The notes under the pieces: generated by a model | What the model was told of the DNA's origin: nothing | What the model saw: only the letters and a program-made list of their open reading frames with translations | Database searches by the model: none | Assembly (NCBI RefSeq): GCF_001039355.2 | Contig: NW_019775587.1 | Location: 73,050-105,812 of the forward strand | Length of the DNA: 32,763 bases | Direction of reading: 5' to 3' | Source: Lingula anatina | Lineage: Eukaryota > Brachiopoda > Lingulata > Lingulida > Lingulidae | Position numbers and translations under genes: made by a program | Shown here: positions 22,701 to 30,470 of the stretch, piece after piece | Layout: each line of letters begins with the position of its first letter | How positions within the stretch are numbered: position 1 is the stretch's first letter

Positions 22701-23587
22701 ATTATAAAAGATGACATTAATACATGTATGGTGAACGTATTTTCCTAAAATATCCACGACATTTTGATATTTCTTGTAACATTTTTTTCTTTTTCTTGTG
22801 ACACCCAGCAGAACCAAAGCCAACTCCAAGGAGCGAGTCAGCTAAAGACAGACCAACGTCTGAGAGCGCTGAGCCTGACGAAAGCCCGTCAACAGCCACT
22901 GAGGACGACACCAGCTCTCAGCGTACAGCAACGTCACCGATGGAAGACGGAGCAGACGACAGTCCATTTTCGCCTGGGACCGATGGGGAAGAGTTTTTCG
23001 ATACCCAACCCAGTCCCACGACAGAGACAAAGGAGGCTGAAGCTTCTGAAACAAAAACCGAGATGAAAGAAGGAATCAAGATCGACGCGCCACCTACCGA
23101 CCGCCTTGACCCGCCAAAGGAATGGTTTCGTCAGGCCAAACGAGATCTCGATTGTGCGAAAATTATGAAACAGAACCATGGGTACGAGTGGGCCTGCACG
23201 ATTTGCTACGAAGTCGTACGAAAAATGTTGGTGGCTTCGATTCTTCAGAAGACAGAAGAGGAGAATCACCACGATCTCCAAATGACGCGATATCTTCCAA
23301 AACTGCTCGAGAAACTTCGAGATCTTCCGGGGCTACCAGAGCGTCTGTCTGACGACATCTCGTTTTTGAGGAAACTTAACGCGAATTATTTGTTCAGTTT
23401 TGACTTGAGTCTTCTGGATGAATCAAAGACTATATCCGATAACTATACGGAATCACTCGCTCAGGATATAGTTGAAACTGTAGAGGCGATGATAGAGTAT
23501 ATGGAGGAATTCAATGACTTTGAAACATTTGCTGCCAGCGATAAGCCAAAAGCGAAACTTGTTACGAGCAAGAGTTGCTCTTCTTGA
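7368..23587 (+). CDS. Sacsin-like protein with N-terminal 2A recoding peptide (five-exon gene)
   Basis: Spliced CDS join(7368..7490, 16563..16941, 17271..21930, 22226..22482, 22809..23587), 6,198 nt including stop, 2,065 residues. All introns are GT-AG and phases match (0, 1, 2, 1). Domain order is 2A leader (1-41), Hsp90-like ATPase fold of a sacsin repeat (about 65-330), a long sacsin-like middle (to about 1660), a charged helical segment (about 1665-1715), a J domain (about 1710-1765, HPD 1737-1739), a Ser/Thr/Pro/Glu-rich linker (about 1780-1900) and HEPN (about 1908-2045). Human sacsin, a neuronal chaperone-like protein, has a ubiquitin-like domain, three repeats, J and HEPN in about 4,580 residues. 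This protein keeps the J-HEPN tail but has one repeat and no ubiquitin-like domain. It probably works as a cytosolic chaperone or Hsp70-linked ATPase. Sacsin-like genes are often multicopy in marine invertebrates and a role in stress or immunity is possible but unproven. The exon 1 assignment is the least certain part, since intron 1 is about 9 kb. Confidence 0.8.
7458..7481 (+). other. 2A translational-recoding core (DVELNPGP)
   Basis: Eight codons matching D-(V/I)-E-x-N-P-G-P at every fixed position. Skipping is expected between the Gly codon at 7476-7478 and the Pro codon at 7479-7481. Cellular genes known to carry N-terminal 2A peptides include NOD-like receptor genes of sea urchin, and many non-LTR retrotransposons carry one before ORF products. 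Whether this copy is active depends on upstream residues that only a translation assay can test. Confidence 0.8.
8958..8979. repeat. 22-bp near-perfect palindrome
   Basis: Centred on GGATATCC with CGACC and GGTCG at the ends, allowing one mismatched pair. It could be a dimeric factor site or a degraded foldback tip. No further context supports a function. Confidence 0.5.
11651..11704. repeat. (CT)n microsatellite
   Basis: About 54 bp of near-pure CT dinucleotides with one interruption, directly followed by an alternating purine-pyrimidine tract. The overlapping 87-106 codon open frames are repeat artefacts. Confidence 0.95.
11705..11772. repeat. (CA)n(GC)8(AC)n alternating purine-pyrimidine tract
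   Basis: An unbroken alternating purine-pyrimidine run of about 68 bp, with eight GC units (11721-11736) flanked by AC/CA repeats. Such sequence is the classical substrate for Z-DNA formation. It abuts a homopurine-homopyrimidine CT tract that can adopt triplex forms. Confidence 0.9.
12895..12923. repeat. 11-bp stem hairpin
   Basis: GGATTAAGCAC and GTGCTTAACCC pair over 11 positions with one mismatch around a 7-base loop. It lies about 140 bp left of the large foldback element and may be a remnant of another element. It does not resemble the histone 3' stem-loop or a bacterial terminator. Confidence 0.5.
13061..13318. mobile_element. Foldback MITE-like element, about 258 bp
   Basis: Two arms of about 115-120 bp (13061-13178 and 13200-13318) are near-perfect inverted copies separated by a short centre. 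Each arm carries AGACCCC at its outer end, then CATATCTAGAT, a block around CCCATCTCCGAGGGG, TTCTCGCTAAATT, a TTAAGCGGCT-like block and GTCTGGCACGCCTA near the centre. It has no coding capacity, so it is presumably mobilised by a transposase elsewhere. Flanking sequence shows no clear target duplication; a TTAA/TTA-like edge is possible. A related single arm occurs at 28527-28666. Confidence 0.85.
13667..13691. other. Assembly gap (25 N)
   Basis: Twenty-five undetermined bases between a CTTT-rich sequence and a long poly-T run. The gap probably reflects a simple repeat that could not be closed, and its true size is unknown. Confidence 0.99.
13693..13730 (+). repeat. 38-base poly-T run next to the gap
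   Basis: An uninterrupted T run abutting the assembly gap. It is either a true homopolymer, possibly the poly(A) end of a minus-strand retroposon, or an assembly artefact; the length is unreliable. Confidence 0.8.
13731..16562 (+). other. Distal part of intron 1, nothing recognised
   Basis: About 2.8 kb of AT-rich sequence with only short open frames on both strands (up to 87 codons at 15868-16131). None has compositional, domain or splice support. It ends in the polypyrimidine tract and acceptor of exon 2. Confidence 0.5.
16563..16941 (+). CDS. Exon 2: start of the sacsin repeat, N-box of the ATPase
   Basis: Residues 42-167 plus one base of codon 168. The frame is closed by the acceptor TAG itself, so coding begins at the junction. 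A basic opening (EHEKRKPRF) leads to GQHEPPTVRIKNIINQYVG and then EVVKELTQNADDAKA, the Bergerat-fold N-box of sacsin repeats; E97, N101 and D104 are the expected catalytic and magnesium or nucleotide contacts. VYNNAIFTDNDIEAIQKLG and SKSSDPDKTG follow, both typical of sacsin. The donor is ACAG|GTACCT. The 329-bp intron after it is AT-rich and holds nothing else. Confidence 0.9.
17271..21930 (+). CDS. Exon 3: giant exon with sacsin ATPase glycine motif and sacsin body
   Basis: A single 4,660-nt exon, residues 168-1721. It opens with GQFGIGFNVVYQMTDCP, carrying the GxFGxGF glycine-rich lid motif that completes the ATP site begun in exon 2, followed by FDPHLTYVPG, characteristic of sacsin repeats. 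The remainder reads as one continuous sacsin-like region without a second ATPase N-box, so there is only one repeat. A compact C-x-C-x4-C-x2-C cluster (C1218, C1220, C1225, C1228) and other paired cysteines near the end (for example CFEKIDCYLC) could bind metal. The last 60 residues are a charged, probably helical segment running into the J domain. One very large exon is also the hallmark of vertebrate SACS. The donor ATGAG|GTAATT contains an in-frame TAA directly after the junction, so intron retention would end the protein here. The following 295-bp intron is AT-rich. Confidence 0.95.
22226..22482 (+). CDS. Exon 4: J domain
   Basis: Residues 1721 (split) to 1806 plus one base of codon 1807. 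RYDERDKLRKRLFLKWHPDKAG is helix II and the loop of a J domain, with the Hsp70-activating HPD intact at 1737-1739; FKHLKAELDRLQ is helix III. Helix I is the preceding LLEEVF segment in exon 3, so the domain straddles the intron. The exon then turns Pro-rich (PEPPPEPSKPADKP). The donor is CCAG|GTGAGA; retention of the 326-bp intron would add only a few residues before a stop at 22503. The intact HPD implies a working partnership with a cytosolic Hsp70. Confidence 0.92.
22809..23587 (+). CDS. Exon 5: acidic linker and C-terminal HEPN domain
   Basis: Completes residue 1807 and encodes 1808-2065, stop TGA at 23585. The first about 100 residues are rich in Ser, Thr, Pro, Glu and Asp and are probably disordered. 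From P1908 (PKEWFRQAKRDLDCAKIM, then EWACTICYEVVRKMLVASIL) it is a HEPN domain, the four-helix module that ends sacsin and binds nucleotides there. The Rx4-6H signature of HEPN ribonucleases is not evident, so this is more likely a binding or dimerisation module than a nuclease. The acceptor is a CAGCAG tandem: use of the second AG would delete one Ala and keep frame. Confidence 0.92.
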
Positions 23588-23625
23588 TTCTGGGGAGATT
23601 GGAATAGAATACTTGGTTTTAATTT

Positions 23626-23791
23626 GTGTGACAGGAATGGTAGTCCTAGGAATGGAAGTCCGGGGTCCCATATGATTAGTACAGGTTAGAGTTAGTCGGG
23701 AAATTGGAGTTAGTATATGTGAAGAATACCACCTGTAGAAAGTAATTGGGAACGGGCTACTGTTCCTAAGGGACTACTAGTCCTGTCACAC
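23626..23791. mobile_element. Short inverted-repeat (MITE-like) element in the 3' UTR region
   Basis: Ends are perfect 11-bp inverted repeats (GTGTGACAGGA at 23626 and TCCTGTCACAC at 23781). The similarity continues inward for about 28 bp with a few mismatches and indels through GGTAGTCCTAGGAA / TTCCTAAGGGACTACT. The total is 166 bp, non-coding. No clear target-site duplication was seen at the flanks. Confidence 0.65.
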
Positions 23792-24796
23792 CGGATTATT
23801 TCAATACAAACTGCATAATAGAAACTTTGCACTGTTCAAAATTCGATCCGTATTGTCAATGGTAATATTGGCGACTCGACCAAAAACATGCCTGTACATA
23901 TCCCACTTGATATCACTATAAGTAATTAAGTGAAATGTATACTTATTTAAGTTTTAAGTTTATTCATGCAAAATCTTAACAAATATGCATAGAGACAAAA
24001 TGTCGCCTGTTCTTGTCTGTCGAAAAGTAGAAATTGCATCATCCTTGTAATGCTTGCTATGCCTAAAGACGATTTCATGATAATTATGATATTTATTGCA
24101 CCAGTTGACAACTGTTTTCACTCATTATTTATTGTATTTGTTCTGGGTAAACATTTGTTGCCTTATTTTATAACCTCTATTCATTGCTTCATACGTAGGT
24201 AAAGGGATGCTTCAAGCGAGTATCCATAAATATTATAGTACAAAAGTTCTGGCATTTTTAGAAGCACGGTTTAAGATCCGTTTGTATATGTATATATAAA
24301 CAATTCAGCACTGGTGTAATTTGTATATCTTTGATATTTATGTTAGGTATACCAGCTTTATGTACTAAAAACAAATGATCATTTATTATTATTCCATTTT
24401 TATTATTTTACGTTTTACCCAAGGCGTTCTGTTATTTTTAGAAACGATTGGAGATTTTGTTAAAGCGAATATACATGCCCACGACGTATTTTTATTTGTG
24501 GACCATTGTGTTTATAGATGGGGATTAAGTGAATGACACTTTAAAGTGGAACCTTTTTTACTGATGAAACGCTGTTTTAAATGCTATGACTGCTCCTTTA
24601 TTTGGAAACCGTATTGTCGGCCAAGCAGGTTTGGAATCTCAGAAAAAGCATTGTCTCGAAGCACATACAAGTAGTCTAGCTTACTCAAAGTAAGAGATTT
24701 GAAAAATCTCGGTCATTGTCTTGTTTCGGGTTATTCATGTATGCACACTCTTGCGCGTGAAATGGTATTTGTTTGCTGCTGTAACTTTTTGGCATG

Positions 24797-24802
24797 AATA
24801 AA
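24797..24802 (+). terminator. Candidate polyadenylation signal AATAAA
   Basis: First canonical AATAAA downstream of the stop at 23587, with a GT/T-rich stretch (AGTTTGTCTC) about 30 bp later. Non-canonical earlier signals cannot be excluded. Confidence 0.35.
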
Positions 24803-24904
24803 TAGCGAAATGCAATATGCACAGTTCTAGAAGTTTGTCTCTTTCTCTCTTTCACTCTCGTTAAGAATAATACTGTTTCCACCCGTTGCTAATATATAAT
24901 ATCT

Positions 24905-24930
24905 CCCCCCCCCAAAAAAAAAAAAAAAAA
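24905..24930 (+). repeat. C9A17 homopolymer junction
   Basis: Nine C followed by 17 A. An A tail of this kind can mark a retroposed sequence end, but no element was identified upstream. Confidence 0.8.
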
Positions 24931-25011
24931 TGAACGTTTAAATGTTTAAGACCAAAAGACCAATATAATATACAGTGCAGTTTTCATATACAACCCCAGC
25001 AATATTTCTTT

Positions 25012-25042
25012 TCCTTCCTTCCTCCCTCTCTCTCTCTCTCTC
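25012..25042. repeat. Pyrimidine (CT)n tract
   Basis: CCTTCC-type units grading into about 20 bp of CT dinucleotides; a simple repeat. Confidence 0.85.
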
Positions 25043-26699
25043 AAGTAAAGTGCGCTGTGAGACCGCAACAGTTTAGTTTTCACATATCGCATGCAATGTA
25101 AGAAGTCCTTTCACGAAAAGACACCGCCGATGCTTAACCTTTCTGTTCACTTGGTGGCTTGTATGGTTATAACCAACCTGACATCATTATAATTAGTAAT
25201 TTTAAAAGTAAAATTGACGTGCTGTATTCTACATCTCTCTCTCTTGGCAAATCTGAAAATAAAAACTAAGGAAATGCGGCCAATAACGATAAAACTCGAA
25301 TTTAGCAAATGAGACACCAACCTAAATCTAATAATGATAATAATAATAATGATAATAATAATAATAATAATAATTGGAAATAATAAATAGAAATGAAAAC
25401 ATACAAAGAAAATGAAAGACAGGGACAAACCTATTAATTATAACATCCACACTGAGACGTCAGCATCTCCAATCAAAGAACAAAGCCAATGTATTTCGTA
25501 TCTAAACTTGTGGCACCCATCATCCGGCCTCTTTTATCTCAAAGACGCCCCTCCCCCTTCCATGACGTCACGCCGTCTTTGTCACACTACAGATGATGGA
25601 TAGGAGGAGGGGCAACAGTCGCGGTTTCAATTTCACGCAACCACCCTTTCCTAAGGCCCAAACAAAACATCTAGCCCTCATAAAACCTGTATATCGCAGC
25701 CGTTAATGCACAATGTATATTTTTGGCTAGTATCTATTTTACTGTCACTTCAGAATGGGCAAAGACACTAAGTTGAACGTGAAAGGAATGACATCATTAG
25801 AGAGACCGCAAATGGAATTTGAAATGTACACCACGTTGGGGGTACTAGGAAGGACTGGTGACTAGTGCCGTTACTGGTTCTGCAGCTCAGGTGTGGTGTG
25901 GAGACATGAAAAATAACCACACGACTGGTGACCTAGGTGTGATAACTGAAATGAAATATAATACCCATACCGACTGGGTAATTCCAACGCCGTCACGTCG
26001 TCTGATGTAGAGGTGGATGTCACGCTGCCGTCTTCGATTGAGAACACGGCGTCACGGCAGAGGTAAGACCTCGACCCCATTCAGAACGACGTTTTTATCT
26101 TTCTTTGAATCAGAGAAGAGAATAAGTAAACGGGTAAACTTTTCAGAAGGGTTCAAGACTTCAAGACTGCTTGTGTTTTAGATTACACAAGAAAAACTAG
26201 AGGACAGTGTACATTTTCGTATGTGATTATTACATGAATCATTAAGTGAGAACTGAGAATTAGAGGCTCATTCTACTCATCTCTGTATATTCAATCGTAT
26301 ACAGTAACAGTTAAGAGAGGAAAAAAACACAACCGGCTGCTTGAATATGCGTGGTGGAAGAACGCAGAAAGAATTTCGTTTGACATAGAGAAGTGTCACG
26401 ACGCCTAGGTGTGAAATGTAACACCGCAGAAAGAAAGGAGGACATTAAGTGCTCGCGCCAGTCTATTTTGTCGGCTGCGTTCAGTGAAGAGAAAGTTTCT
26501 GCTCATACATGTGCGTGCTTCGTGAAGAGACAAGGCAGGTAATATGCATAATATTTGTACCTTTTTACTACCAAAAATGTGGTCTACATGGTAATGTGGT
26601 GCTTTGTAATTTGCGAAGAAAAGTTACACTTTTCGGTACTTAGGTCTGTGAACTTTAAGTCCCTTCATTTCCGGCCAATAATGAGAGAGAGACATGTAT
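25043..26699. other. Downstream intergenic stretch, no convincing gene
   Basis: Contains a TAA microsatellite and a CRE-type palindrome (TGACGTCA, 25563-25570) in a GC-richer patch. A 70-codon minus-strand frame at 25871-26080 looks mildly coding in composition, but no exon structure could be established. Confidence 0.4.
25329..25373. repeat. (TAA)n microsatellite
   Basis: About 45 bp of AAT/TAA units with occasional GAT interruptions. Confidence 0.95.
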
Positions 26700-26838
26700 T
26701 GTGCTTGTGTGTGCGTGTGTTTGTGTGTGTATGTGTATGTGTGTGTCTGATCGAGGGAGTGAGAGAGGGGAAAGAGAGAGAGCGCGCGCGCGTGTGTATG
26801 TGTGTGTGTGAGAGAGAGAAAGAGAAAGAAAGAGAGAG
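26700..26838. repeat. Compound (GT)n/(GA)n/(GC)n microsatellite
   Basis: Imperfect GT repeats (26700-26746), GA repeats, a short GCGCGCGCGTGTGT alternating block (about 26782-26809), then GA repeats to 26838. Read on the minus strand it is CT-then-CA, the same order as the tracts at 11651 and 29205. Confidence 0.9.
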
Positions 26839-27310
26839 CACGACGAAGATGACAACTATCCCTTATCCTTTATCCATACCATTTGTACTATATTATACAA
26901 AATTTATGCAAAGGTCGAGAGAGAATTACGCACTTGAACACTCTCATCTACATAATCCATAAACAAAATGAAGACGTCAACAACGTTAAAGTCAACCTGG
27001 CTGATAGCTTCAGGCATGAACACATGTCTTTTTTATGAGTAATTATACTGTTTTGGAACATGCGTTTTAGCAGTACGCCTCGTAACATTTGCCAACAGTC
27101 ACCGGTGAAAGCCCATAATATGACAGGTGGGTGCTGTTATGATAGTGCTTAAAGAGGTAAAACAGGGAAAACTACCATTAAAGCGTCTTGCACTGCTGTG
27201 TGACTGTGACTTTTAAGATATTAAAATATCCCAAACATTACTTTTTTAGATTAAACCACCTTGGTATTTCATATTTGGTAAAAAGATGATTGTGACAAAG
27301 GAAATAAAAG
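26839..27310. other. Non-coding spacer
   Basis: No gene, RNA or repeat structure recognised. Confidence 0.5.
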
Positions 27311-27446
27311 TACCCTCTACCAGGACCGCAGTTATTATTGTGGACATTTTTGGCTGAATCGACATCAGACCAAAATGACTGTCTATTTATCTAGAGACAT
27401 CTGTGAATATCTGTGGAAAATCAATCTGTCGCCCTGGTAGAGGGTA
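27311..27446. mobile_element. 136-bp terminal-inverted-repeat element with flanking direct repeats
   Basis: Perfect 14-bp inverted ends: TACCCTCTACCAGG at 27311-27324 and CCTGGTAGAGGGTA at 27433-27446. AATAAAAG occurs directly before the element (27303-27310) and again at 27448-27455 one base after it, consistent with a target-site duplication of about 8-9 bp; an 8-bp duplication would suit the hAT superfamily. The interior is non-coding, so this is a non-autonomous element. A diverged right-hand portion recurs at 30400-30470. Confidence 0.7.
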
Positions 27447-27706
27447 GAATAAAAGCACAGTGCCTGTTAAACTGGTCATAAATTTCAACAAGTGCGTGTC
27501 ACAGGAATTAAGGATGCAAAAATTATATTCGAAAAGAGGGCAAATTTTGCCAGAAAAATGCGACAGTTGTTTGAATGTGTTAGGTGAGACCGGCACTGCT
27601 GCAAGCACATTCTTTGCCACTATGATAGGCCACGACATATAAGTTTCTCTTAAGCTAATCCCAGTATAAAAATGATACTCTATCGTCTTACCTTCATGGC
27701 AAGTAA

Positions 27707-27730
27707 TAGCATATACTATACTATATGCTA
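27707..27730. repeat. 9-bp perfect stem hairpin
   Basis: TAGCATATA and TATATGCTA flank a 6-base loop. It is AT-rich and may be fortuitous. Confidence 0.5.
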
Positions 27731-28526
27731 TAATAATATTTAAAAAACGTGGCGAGGGATACAATTTTACAAGGTTAAGTATTACAGCTGAACTTGCAAG
27801 ACTTTCCCCAGACAACCGTATTCTTTATGGTCCACTGTTACTTTAAAGGTGACAACAAGCCAGCGGTGATACCGATACGCGGTTTTATGTCGAAAAGGAA
27901 CCCGAAAGACTTGCCGCAAGCTGTATGCACTGAATGAATGATACGGTTCCTTCTTAAAGCACACTGAAATTTTAATTGATCTTACGAACATTTGTTGTTT
28001 TTTTTATCTTGGGGGCGCGACAGCGGGATAAGGCATTATGTATGTATGCAACCATGCAGGAGGCCAAGACGAAATTTTAATTACCATTTTAGGTTGATTT
28101 CAGTTAGATTTATTCCCAAAAAAGTTCTGAGGACATGTTGTGTTTTAAGCAAAGGTGGATATTTTTGACCTTCATTTAATATAGCATGTTTGAATAAATG
28201 AATTACGCATGTTAACAGTGACATCTTGGAAACGCCACAGGAGTACAAACCATGTGATTATGTCAAAAATGTTTGGTGATCTTGAATATTTCTACGCTTT
28301 TTATCTAAGAACTGTAGTTCTTTACTTCTTTTTTTTTTTAATTCACACAAGATGGTTACTCCTTCTTAATTTGTCACTCAGCAACTTATTTCTCGTTTGG
28401 CATATTTCCTTAGGGCACTGCAAAATTAAAAACAGCTTTAAAAGGTTTTGTCGTTTCAGCAACATTGACTTAACGATCGTTTAGCCGCATACCTGAGAAG
28501 GGCACTAAATTCTTGTAGTTAGTGCC
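27731..28526. other. Non-coding spacer
   Basis: No gene supported; open frames of up to 91 codons are AT-rich and lack domains. Confidence 0.5.
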
Positions 28527-28666
28527 TTAGACTGGGTGCCCATACCTAGATCGATCTAACAGAATCGATCCATCTCCAAGGGATTTCTCGCTAAATTGCT
28601 TTTAGCTTAAGCTGCTTAGATGTCTGGCACGCCTACTGAAGCTGCTAAACCATAATTAATTACCCC
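28527..28666. mobile_element. Single-arm copy of the foldback element family
   Basis: About 140 bp similar to one arm of the element at 13061-13318, in the same block order: TTAGAC edge, CCTAGAT, CCATCTCCAAGGGA, TTTCTCGCTAAATTGC, GTCTGGCACGCCTACTGAAGC, then the centre. The opposite arm is missing, so it is either a truncated copy or the family exists as single-arm units from which the foldback arose. The mismatches suggest an older insertion. Confidence 0.75.
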
Positions 28667-29202
28667 TTAATGGTCCCTTATAGATATTTTCCCCATGACA
28701 TTGAATTTTCTTTCAAAAAGAAAGCAATTTTCTCCAACCCACGAATCATGGCTCAACTCGTCCCTGTACTTGAACTTGTTGTTTTATACCATTTTGATTA
28801 AATAATGCAGTTCTAAATGTTTCCCGTAACGTCTAATGTCTACATGTAGGGAAAATTTCAGGTATAAAGATGTTTTATTGCTGCTGGAAAATGTACTCCT
28901 TCAAAAGTATGAATCAAGATGAAGGCAATTTGTAAGACATTTTGGCAATGTATCTTGTACTAGATGTTGTGACACGTGTAATTATGATACATTTTGATAT
29001 GTAATGCGGGCGTTCTCCTGTAAAATTTTCCATAGATATCTGATTGAGGTCTTTGGTCTTCGGTGCCTAGATGCACTTGCTACCTCTGAAAAATGATGCT
29101 CTTCTTTATTTCACTTGGTAATTGTAATTTTTTATTTTTGTAATGTGATTCTTCCTCTATCGTCTGCTCAGGTTGAACCGGTTTGTACAGTCATTAATTC
29201 TT

Positions 29203-29204
<2 letters not shown>
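28667..29204. other. Non-coding spacer
   Basis: AT-rich sequence with no recognised feature. Confidence 0.5.

Positions 29205-29299
<95 letters not shown>
29205..29299. repeat. (CT)n(CA)n compound microsatellite
   Basis: About 50 bp of pure CT followed directly by about 45 bp of pure CA. The open frames across it are artefacts. Confidence 0.97.
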
Positions 29300-29300
<1 letters not shown>

Positions 29301-30399
29301 CCCTCCGTATAGATGACATGCTAATATACATATCTCAGCATAATGCCAGCGTTCATTTGATCGCAGACAAGCGATCTCTATAATGTTCAAAATCTAACCC
29401 TTGACTAAATTGGTTGCCCCATTGCGTTTCAACGGGGAGACTCGCTAATAAAGTCCCACTGCTTCCATACGCCACGATTGGAAAAATCTCGGCCGTGTTT
29501 GAGAAGTGGGAATGGTTTATTTAATGCTATGATATTACTCTACTACACACAGAGTCACTTTGGAATTGAGTAAAAAAGATAGCTCTCACTGCAGTTCTCT
29601 GTCGGATCATTTCAAGCCAGGTCCATTTCACGTTTCACTAAATCTTGCAGGCTTATTCTAAATCTAGGCTCCACCCTAAAATTGTCCAGTGGGTCTTATT
29701 CCAAAGCTGTTCAACAGATAAACCAGGTGCTTGCGCAATATTGTAATGGTACGCAGGTAATCGGTGACTACCTTATACCTCATCTGTCCTGACATGAATA
29801 CAATTTATCTCTTTTAAGACTGAGAACCCGTTTTTTTTTCGTAGGATTTCCAATCCTCAATATAACCAGTTTGTCAAGTTGCGCAATAGGCTCTCCAAAT
29901 GATGTTATGGTCGATTGCAAGGCAAACCACTTTACGAATGCTAGTATTAATGGGTAGTATCATGGCGGGGTCGTAGGCAGTTTTTAAGTAAAGTAATTCA
30001 CGTAGCAACACCTCGACCGTGCATCCTTGTGTTAACACACCCTATGTAAAGTTTTATTTCTTCGTGTAAAATTCGAAATGAAAACAATTCTTGCCACTTG
30101 TCTAAAGTTGTAGAGTTTATGAACGTTCAGTGGTATGGGTGATAAGCGCGTGTGTGGGTTGTCTAAGCCAGCCGCTAGCACTTTTATCATTCACTGCCGT
30201 AGTATTTTAAAAAATGGAAAACATGAATGGACTGAGAAAAAATCGGAAAGCGAGGATTGGCAATGGAATTTCCGATTCCTAAAAAACAGGATTGTATATG
30301 CTAGGATATGATTAAGAGCAAGCGTGAAGCAGTGACACTATACATGTAGTATACTACTACAGTTACTACTACTCCATATACTTAAGGCCATTCTCGTCA
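29300..30399. other. Non-coding spacer
   Basis: No coding region, RNA or clear repeat recognised. Confidence 0.5.
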
Positions 30400-30470
30400 C
30401 AGTTGAACATTTGGCATGAATTAGCCAGAGAGATATCTGTGAATATTTAGGGAACTGGTAGAGGGCATAC
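30400..30470. mobile_element. Partial diverged copy of the 136-bp TIR element
   Basis: Matches the right-hand part of the element at 27311-27446: a GTTGAACATTTGGC-like segment, then AGAGATATCTGTGAATAT and ACTGGTAGAGGGCATAC at the terminal repeat. The left terminal repeat is not recognisable. Same orientation as the intact copy, about 3 kb away. Confidence 0.5.

Larger units (their letters stand above)
23588..24802 (+). other. Probable 3' UTR of the sacsin-like gene
   Basis: About 1.2 kb of AT-rich, non-coding sequence after the stop codon, running to the first AATAAA. It includes an inverted-repeat element starting only 39 bp after the stop. If transcribed, the element's two arms could fold into a stable stem in the mRNA. 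Confidence 0.4.
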
